Assembly (NCBI GenBank): GCA_030747475.1
Contig: JASLKO010000110.1
Span: 1-6,427 of the forward strand
Source: Candidatus Thalassarchaeaceae archaeon
GTDB taxonomy: Archaea; Thermoplasmatota; Poseidoniia; Poseidoniales; Thalassarchaeaceae
DNA length: 6,427 bases
Direction: 5' to 3'
The notes under the pieces were generated by a model, which ran no database searches, had not been told where the DNA came from, and worked only from the letters and a program-made list of their open reading frames with translations. The position numbers and the translations under genes were made by a program. Positions 1 through 4,284 of the stretch are shown here, in pieces. How positions within the stretch are numbered: the stretch's first letter is position 1; the number at the start of each line of letters is the position of its first letter.

Positions 1-387
1 CAGACATATTGGACAGATGATGCAGCAGAATTGCTATCTGACCATATGGAAGATGACCAAGATTTCCTATTCGTACATGATGCAACATTGGGCATGCATT
101 ACCTATACACATTCCACACCTACATTGAGGATGTATCTGAAAGAAATATTACGGGACACTGGAGATCTCCAGAATCTGGGTGGGAAACTGAATTATTCTC
201 AAATCAAACGATTGAGTACCGTGGAGATTTATCTTCAGTTCAATGGGTTGTATTGGCTCCAGGGGTTGAATGGACAGAAGCCCCAGAGGGTTGGTCCCAC
301 ACAACTGGGGATGTAGATTTCATGAATGGTGGTGGGGAGTGGGAAGTTTGGACCAATCAGAATGTCTCCTTCGCATCTGAAACGTAA
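1..387 (+). CDS. 3' end of an unrecognised, probably extracellular protein (5' partial)
   Basis: The reading frame is open from the first base to a TAA at 385-387, giving 128 residues with no stop, so the gene almost certainly begins left of the window. A TTG at 31 and an ATG at 46 lie in frame, but neither has a visible ribosome-binding site. The product is acidic and rich in Trp, Tyr and Gly, has no cysteine and no membrane segment, and reads like beta-rich extracellular sequence. Three N-X-S/T sequons (NIT at fragment residues 49-51, NQT 68-70, NVS 121-123) would fit an archaeal surface glycoprotein, though sequons also arise by chance. I do not recognise a family. It ends 50 bases from the convergent Hc1-like gene, and the gap is filled by a strong hairpin. 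That it is a real coding region is fairly sure; the secreted location is inference. Confidence 0.75.
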   Translation, partial: QTYWTDDAAELLSDHMEDDQDFLFVHDATLGMHYLYTFHTYIEDVSERNITGHWRSPESGWETELFSNQTIEYRGDLSSVQWVVLAPGVEWTEAPEGWSHTTGDVDFMNGGGEWEVWTNQNVSFASET

Positions 388-390
388 GAT

Positions 391-422
391 GCCCCCGCCC
401 AGACCGAAGTCGGGACGGGGGC
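391..422. terminator. GC-rich hairpin between convergent genes
   Basis: The arms GCCCCCG-CCC (391-400) and GGG-A-CGGGGGC (412-422) pair with a single bulged A on the right (415). An inner GAC/GTC stem (402-404 with 409-411) extends the helix after a bulged A at 401 and closes a four-base loop, CGAA on the plus strand. Read on the minus strand the loop is TTCG closed by C-G, the exceptionally stable cUUCGg tetraloop. The hairpin starts 4 bases after the plus-strand stop codon and 16 bases after the minus-strand stop codon, so it can serve both genes. There is no clean T-run on either side. It may therefore act as a 3'-end stabiliser or processing signal rather than as a bacterial-style intrinsic terminator. 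Confidence 0.75.
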
Positions 423-437
423 GAAAACGTTGAACGA

Positions 438-617
438 TCAAGCGTTCTTGTCAGACTGCACCTTGATGCGAACATCTTGTGCAGAGCCCTTGATGGCTTG
501 CATTGCCTTGCGTACGCGAGTACCCGCAGCAGAGTTGCCTCGGTCGTGCTTTCCTGCATCAACCAGTGCTTCGTTCAACATGTCAATCATTCCTTGTACC
601 ATTGCCTCAACAGACAT
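438..617 (-). CDS. Hc1 / histone H1-like small DNA-binding protein
   Basis: The small protein has 59 residues from the ATG at 617, or 70 from the ATG at 650, and ends in TGA at 438-440. Its core GNSAAGTRVRKAM, followed by a helix of the type IKGSAQDVRIKVQ, matches the signature of the Hc1 family of bacterial and chlamydial histone H1-like proteins as I remember it (GN-AAGTR-RK...). These proteins bind DNA without strong sequence preference and help compact the nucleoid. The N-terminal part looks like an amphipathic helix and the C-terminal half carries most of the Lys and Arg. I prefer the 617 start because about 25 residues before the GN motif and about 58 residues overall are usual in the family, and because an AT-rich box (642-647) sits about 27 bases upstream, fitting a leaderless transcript. 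The 650 ATG directly follows an in-frame TGA and is the longest possible start. Family assignment is from motif memory; DNA binding is inferred. Confidence 0.78.
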   Translation of the reverse strand: MSVEAMVQGMIDMLNEALVDAGKHDRGNSAAGTRVRKAMQAIKGSAQDVRIKVQSDKNA

Positions 618-641
618 AAGGCCCGCCCTCTGAAGACCGCC

Positions 642-647
642 TTTAAT
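642..647 (-). promoter_or_regulatory. Possible TATA-like element for the Hc1-like gene
   Basis: On the minus strand these bases read ATTAAA, centred about 27 bases upstream of the ATG at 617. That is the spacing expected if an archaeal TATA box drives a transcript starting at or next to the start codon. If the ATG at 650 is used instead, this element lies inside the gene and the alternative is the AT-rich stretch around 680-687 (minus-strand ACTATTTT). Both matches to the archaeal consensus are weak. Confidence 0.25.
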
Positions 648-724
648 CATTCACCATAGAACATCGGCAATTGTAACTGAAAATAGTCTATTCTAGGCTG
701 AAATCGAACTTTGATAGTCCAAGG

Positions 725-738
725 GGGGGCAAGCCCCT
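725..738 (-). terminator. Small GC hairpin downstream of the surface-protein gene
   Basis: A run of G (723-729) followed by CAAG and CCCC (734-737) can fold into a four to five base-pair stem with a CAAG (minus strand CTTG) tetraloop. It lies about 31-44 bases beyond the minus-strand stop at 769. The sequence after it on the minus strand has only two T residues, so a terminator role is weakly supported. It may be just a chance GC patch in the 150-base gap. Confidence 0.3.
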
Positions 739-768
739 ATACGCGCCGAAGCCAGTAAATTCGTCCAT

Positions 769-3700
769 TCAAGATGTGCGAATGAACGAACTGTCTGCCT
801 GCATTGTCCATGCGGTACCATCTGCTGACAGGTAAACCGTCTCTCCAGCATGACCTGTGACATATTGCCCACCAGGTGTTAGATGGGTGTAATCTGGAAC
901 AGATTGTACTGCTGGTGTGGCTGGTGCGACTACGGCTGGCATTGCTGCTGGAGCTGCCATCATTGGTTTTGCGTTTGCACTTCCCCAATCAATGGCTGGG
1001 GCTTCTTCTTCACGGCCTCCTCGTAACAGCATGGTCATCAGGGCGCCTGCAACCACTAGAAGGAAGATCAAACCGATGACGCCTCCAATGACAAAGAAAT
1101 TCATGCCACCTGACTTTGTGGATGTGTCGTCATCCTTTTCAGATTGCTGATCACCGTCGTCAGAGCCACCAGTATCTCCATTCTGCACATCGTCACTTGG
1201 TTCTTGGACTGCATCAAAGGCAATTGTGAGTGATTCATAATCAAACCCATTTGCCCCAACCGCTGTCACAATAATCTTGACTTCGTCAAAGTTAGCCATT
1301 CCATTTTCTGACCCAGTGTCCGCTACAAACGACTGTCCAGTCTTGAATGTGGCTGAATCGATGGGGACTGTACCTTGGGCATAGCAAATGCCACTTTGCT
1401 TGTTGCAAATTTGCCATTCTGCCTCAATGTTTGTCAATTCCAAATCACTAATTTGGAAGAGCGAAATTGTCGGGTTCTTTCCAAAGTGCATGTCCGTCAT
1501 CACGACGTCGATGTCGCCATTGGTGCCATTGTTACTCCAGATTAGGGGTACACTGTCTACCACATCGATGAGCATGTTCCATTGTCCACTGTCACCATGT
1601 GAATCAGAGGCTGACAATTGAACCATGTATTGACCCGCAGTAGAGTAAGTCGCAGTTAGCATGCCCGATATTGGGTTGTACTGAACCATTCCATCATTAG
1701 AGATCACAGATGCCCAAATCTCTGCGTCGTCATCATCCACATCAGTTAGGCGATCTGAAAGATCCAATTCAAGTGTATCATCCACTTGAACCATGATATT
1801 CTCTAGCCCAGTCGCATCGAAGCGAGGTGCATCGTTCACATTCTGAACGTGGATGTGAATCGGCGTCTCACTGAACTGGCCATCCAAATCTGTTGCACGA
1901 ACTGTGATTACAACACTGCCGAAAGCATCGTCATCAACTGCAGTAGCCATCAAATTGTTGCCGTACATTTCAGCATTCAGTACATCTGAAGGCTCAATGG
2001 ATACAATGGCAACTGTAAGATCCATTACGCTCGACGGTTGTCCATTTGAATCTGTATCAGTCAAATATTGACCTAGACTCAATTGTACACTTCCACCCTC
2101 ATCGTAGGATTCTGCTTGAATACTTGACCAACGAGGTTGACCATTTTCGATGACATTGAACAAAAGTGTCCCTGTGTTGATATCTTCGCCATCATTGATG
2201 GTAATTCCCAATCCTTGCACTTGTGAACCCAGATTGACATCATTTTGCAATCTATCGAAATTGACTTCGATTTCTCCTGCGGATGCATGCCATGCAACGA
2301 AAGATGGAGATGTACTCTCGATAATCAAATTAGAAAGTGGCGTTTCAGCATCGCAAACTAGACCTTCCAATGAGACCCGTTCATTTGTTTCAACCTTGAC
2401 GGTTGGAATTCCAGGGAAGGCAGGACAACTGCCTGGAGCATTGTCGGGTTGGCTTGGATCAACGACAACTGGAAGTCCATTCATTAGGCTAAATGCCTCA
2501 GTCGCAACCTTCCAATCACCGACTTGTCCCCGAGCATCAGTGAGCCGTGCTCGAACATCATAATCGCCACTACTTGCTGTGCTAACAGGTTGAACTGAGA
2601 ACACGTATCTTTCGTACTGGGTACCTGGTGCAGTCAAACCTGTTGGGGAATCAACCCATGCTGCACTCCAAGACGATGAACCGTGCGGTGCAACTTCGAA
2701 CTCGGGTGTCATTGTTGCCATGGTATCCACACCATCTCTTGCGTTGCCAGTGACATCAAAGTCAAGTGAGCCGCCGCGTGGTATTGCGGTTGTTCCATCT
2801 GCAACGGGTGTATCTGTTGCAGGGATGAAGTCGTGCTCAATGTAGCTCATCTGCACATTGTTTGCACCATTTCCATCACTGGTCAATCCAGTCAACTGTG
2901 CTTTGAATCCAGTCAGACCATTTGCTGTATTTACAATACTAGATGTATCAAACGTAGTTGTGAATGTTTGCGTATTTGAGTTCCCTGCTGCATTGGATAA
3001 TGTGTTCAAGGAAGTTTGGTCAAAACACTGGTTGTCATAGCAAATCTGGATGTCGCCGCCATCGGAGTATGTGTCTGCTCCAGCATTGCGAACTGTGACC
3101 GCAAGATCAAGCACATCACCAGACACGAAGCCGGGGGCTCCATCCTGATTGTCGACTGTGAAGCTCTGCATTGAGATGTCAATTGGTGGTGCCATTGTTC
3201 CATCTGCTGCAGCGTAGACATCTTCCTGGAAGCTGCTTGTGCTCCATCCACTGAATAGTGCGGCAACGACATTCATGTTGCTTGCACCCTGACCAACCAA
3301 GTTGTTTGGAACAGTCCAAGTTGTGGATGATGAACCGGAGGATAGTGAAATGGTTTCGAATCCTGTTCCACCACCAACATTGCCACTGTTACTCGCGTAG
3401 CCACCATTGTTCAGTAGCCAGGCTTCCCAGCAATTGTGACCCTTGCTGCCATCAGAGTAAGCGTGAGAGTGGCAAACCTTCTCGGTCACTGCTGCGTACA
3501 ACTTAATTGATGATGCGGCTGTACCTGTGCCGATATATGATGCACTAATTGTGACATCAGATGTACCATCGCCATTGTCACTCTGTCCGACACTTAGGGA
3601 ATAGTCAGCAGCCGTGGAATGCATGTTTCCACCACTTGAGATCATAGGATCCCAGCAAGTATTCGAGCCGCATCCCGTGTTTAGAGTGGCATCTCCGAAG

Positions 3701-4074
3701 GATGTCTTCGGTGCGCCACCTGATTCACCAAGGTGCTGAACGCCATAGATTGGAGCAATGTTTCCTGCTTCTGCATCTGCGGTGTTGCCATAAGATGCAC
3801 TGTGATAGGAAATGTACACGTAATTGTCGGGCAGCGAATTCTTTGCTTGATTGTGAGCTGGGCTACCATAAGCATAGCAATAGCCACAATTGTCCGATGT
3901 AATGTACTGAGCAAACACGGTGTGCCCTGGATTTGTTGGTGCTTCTTGCTGGACAACAAGTTCCAGCAATTCTGGTTTTTCATTTTGTTTTTCATTGAAA
4001 TCTAAGACACCATTCATGGATACCAAAACCATGATGGTTGCAATCATCAATGTGTTCACATAGCGCATGCTCAT
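769..4074 (-). CDS. Large modular surface protein: Omp28-like thioredoxin-fold domain, Ig/cadherin-like repeats, C-terminal membrane anchor
   Basis: The product has 1,101 residues from the ATG at 4074. Residues 7-26 form a hydrophobic signal or anchor helix with no lipoprotein cysteine. Residues ~50-290 look like an Omp28-type thioredoxin fold: CGYC at 63-66 after a beta strand, and GGAPKTSF with a probable cis-Pro near 122. Then follow a CARDB-like domain (~297-415), an Ig-like domain (~430-535) and cadherin-like modules (~550-845) with acidic turns such as DVDDDD and the boundary motif NVNDAP. A further beta domain (~846-955), an Asp/Ser/Gly-rich linker (~958-990) and one membrane helix (992-1017) precede RGGR. 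The cytoplasmic tail of ~84 residues is Ala/Pro/Met-rich and ends in a compact module (1060-1101). All twelve cysteines are outside and fall in six near pairs. The first in-frame ATG (4098) would translate the Shine-Dalgarno hairpin and is unlikely; 4074 or 4068 is preferred. Domain names are from pattern recognition; an adhesion, binding or redox role is inferred. Confidence 0.88.
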   Translation of the reverse strand: MSMRYVNTLMIATIMVLVSMNGVLDFNEKQNEKPELLELVVQQEAPTNPGHTVFAQYITSDNCGYCYAYGSPAHNQAKNSLPDNYVYISYHSASYGNTADAEAGNIAPIYGVQHLGESGGAPKTSFGDATLNTGCGSNTCWDPMISSGGNMHSTAADYSLSVGQSDNGDGTSDVTISASYIGTGTAASSIKLYAAVTEKVCHSHAYSDGSKGHNCWEAWLLNNGGYASNSGNVGGGTGFETISLSSGSSSTTWTVPNNLVGQGASNMNVVAALFSGWSTSSFQEDVYAAADGTMAPPIDISMQSFTVDNQDGAPGFVSGDVLDLAVTVRNAGADTYSDGGDIQICYDNQCFDQTSLNTLSNAAGNSNTQTFTTTFDTSSIVNTANGLTGFKAQLTGLTSDGNGANNVQMSYIEHDFIPATDTPVADGTTAIPRGGSLDFDVTGNARDGVDTMATMTPEFEVAPHGSSSWSAAWVDSPTGLTAPGTQYERYVFSVQPVSTASSGDYDVRARLTDARGQVGDWKVATEAFSLMNGLPVVVDPSQPDNAPGSCPAFPGIPTVKVETNERVSLEGLVCDAETPLSNLIIESTSPSFVAWHASAGEIEVNFDRLQNDVNLGSQVQGLGITINDGEDINTGTLLFNVIENGQPRWSSIQAESYDEGGSVQLSLGQYLTDTDSNGQPSSVMDLTVAIVSIEPSDVLNAEMYGNNLMATAVDDDAFGSVVITVRATDLDGQFSETPIHIHVQNVNDAPRFDATGLENIMVQVDDTLELDLSDRLTDVDDDDAEIWASVISNDGMVQYNPISGMLTATYSTAGQYMVQLSASDSHGDSGQWNMLIDVVDSVPLIWSNNGTNGDIDVVMTDMHFGKNPTISLFQISDLELTNIEAEWQICNKQSGICYAQGTVPIDSATFKTGQSFVADTGSENGMANFDEVKIIVTAVGANGFDYESLTIAFDAVQEPSDDVQNGDTGGSDDGDQQSEKDDDTSTKSGGMNFFVIGGVIGLIFLLVVAGALMTMLLRGGREEEAPAIDWGSANAKPMMAAPAAMPAVVAPATPAVQSVPDYTHLTPGGQYVTGHAGETVYLSADGTAWTMQADSSFIRTS

Positions 4075-4076
4075 GA

Positions 4077-4095
4077 CTCCTCCTATAAGGAGGAG
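4077..4095 (-). promoter_or_regulatory. Perfect inverted repeat containing the Shine-Dalgarno sequence of the surface-protein gene
   Basis: CTCCTCC (4077-4083) and GGAGGAG (4089-4095) are exact reverse complements separated by five bases, TATAA on the plus strand. In the minus-strand transcript the downstream arm is GGAGGAG. Its GGAGG core lies 4 bases before the ATG at 4074 and 10 bases before the ATG at 4068, so it is a near-ideal Shine-Dalgarno sequence. The upstream arm is a perfect anti-Shine-Dalgarno that would close a 7-base-pair stem and hide it. This argues against the 4098 ATG, which immediately precedes the arm. If transcription begins downstream of the hairpin, the element would not act in RNA. 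Confidence 0.5.
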
Positions 4096-4096
4096 C

Positions 4097-4103
4097 ATAT
4101 TAA
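4097..4103 (-). promoter_or_regulatory. Possible TATA-like element for the surface-protein gene
   Basis: The minus strand reads TTAATAT here, centred about 26 bases upstream of the ATG at 4074. An archaeal TATA box at this distance would start transcription at or near that ATG and give a leaderless message without the Shine-Dalgarno hairpin. The match is moderate and conflicts with the hairpin-in-RNA reading, so only one of the two can be the main mode. Confidence 0.3.
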
Positions 4104-4134
4104 GTGAATGGTGTTACAGAGCGGGCATTATTCG

Positions 4135-4146
4135 GCGAATTTTCGC
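4135..4146. repeat. 12-base palindrome in the divergent promoter region
   Basis: GCGAA (4135-4139) and TTCGC (4142-4146) are exact reverse complements separated by TT. The palindrome lies between the divergent surface-protein and aceE genes, about 60 bases upstream of the first and 104 bases upstream of the second. A dimeric repressor or activator could bind here, but a five-base arm is short and could occur by chance. Confidence 0.25.
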
Positions 4147-4185
4147 TATTACGCAGGATTTCTCCGTTGTCTATTGTATCCATGG

Positions 4186-4284
4186 ATGAAGGTGTTTAGC
4201 GATTGGTTCAAGACCAACCAATCGGACGAACAACTGAGGCGGCTGTTGTATGACGAGAGATGGCTTTCGGAGTGCGCTTCCTGA
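4186..4284 (+). other. Possible 32-codon micro-ORF overlapping the start of aceE
   Basis: An ATG at 4186 opens a 32-residue frame ending in TGA at 4282-4284, inside the first codons of aceE (overlap 35 bases, different frame). The same frame also has an upstream ATG at 4108, giving 58 residues. The peptide has two Trp and a charged, possibly helical stretch (SDEQLRRLLYDERW). No convincing ribosome-binding site precedes 4186; the GGAGGAG at 4089-4095 lies 12 bases before 4108. It could be a leader ORF coupled to aceE translation, or simply an open stretch in the promoter region. I do not recognise any family. Confidence 0.2.

Noticed and set aside
683..719. Direct repeat ATAGTC at 683-688 and 714-719
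   Set aside because: A six-base repeat 31 bases apart is expected by chance and shows no added symmetry or conserved context.
748..757. Short GC-TTCG-GC motif on the minus strand just after the surface-protein stop region
   Set aside because: Only about two base pairs can close the loop, too weak to call a hairpin.
2150..2563. Plus-strand open frame of 137 codons
   Set aside because: It lies antisense within the surface-protein gene, whose minus-strand frame has clear domain structure. The antisense product is Ser/Thr/Pro/Cys-rich with no recognisable motif.
3681..3995. Minus-strand 104-codon open frame in the 5' part of the surface-protein gene
   Set aside because: It is a shifted frame of the same strand. 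The main frame carries the CGYC and GGAPKTSF motifs there, and the alternative shows no coherent protein.
4075..4098. ATG at 4098 as the start of the surface-protein gene
   Set aside because: Its first eight codons would be the Shine-Dalgarno-containing inverted repeat (CTC CTC CTT ATA GGA GGA). It has no ribosome site of its own, and ATGs at 4074 and 4068 directly follow the GGAGGAG.
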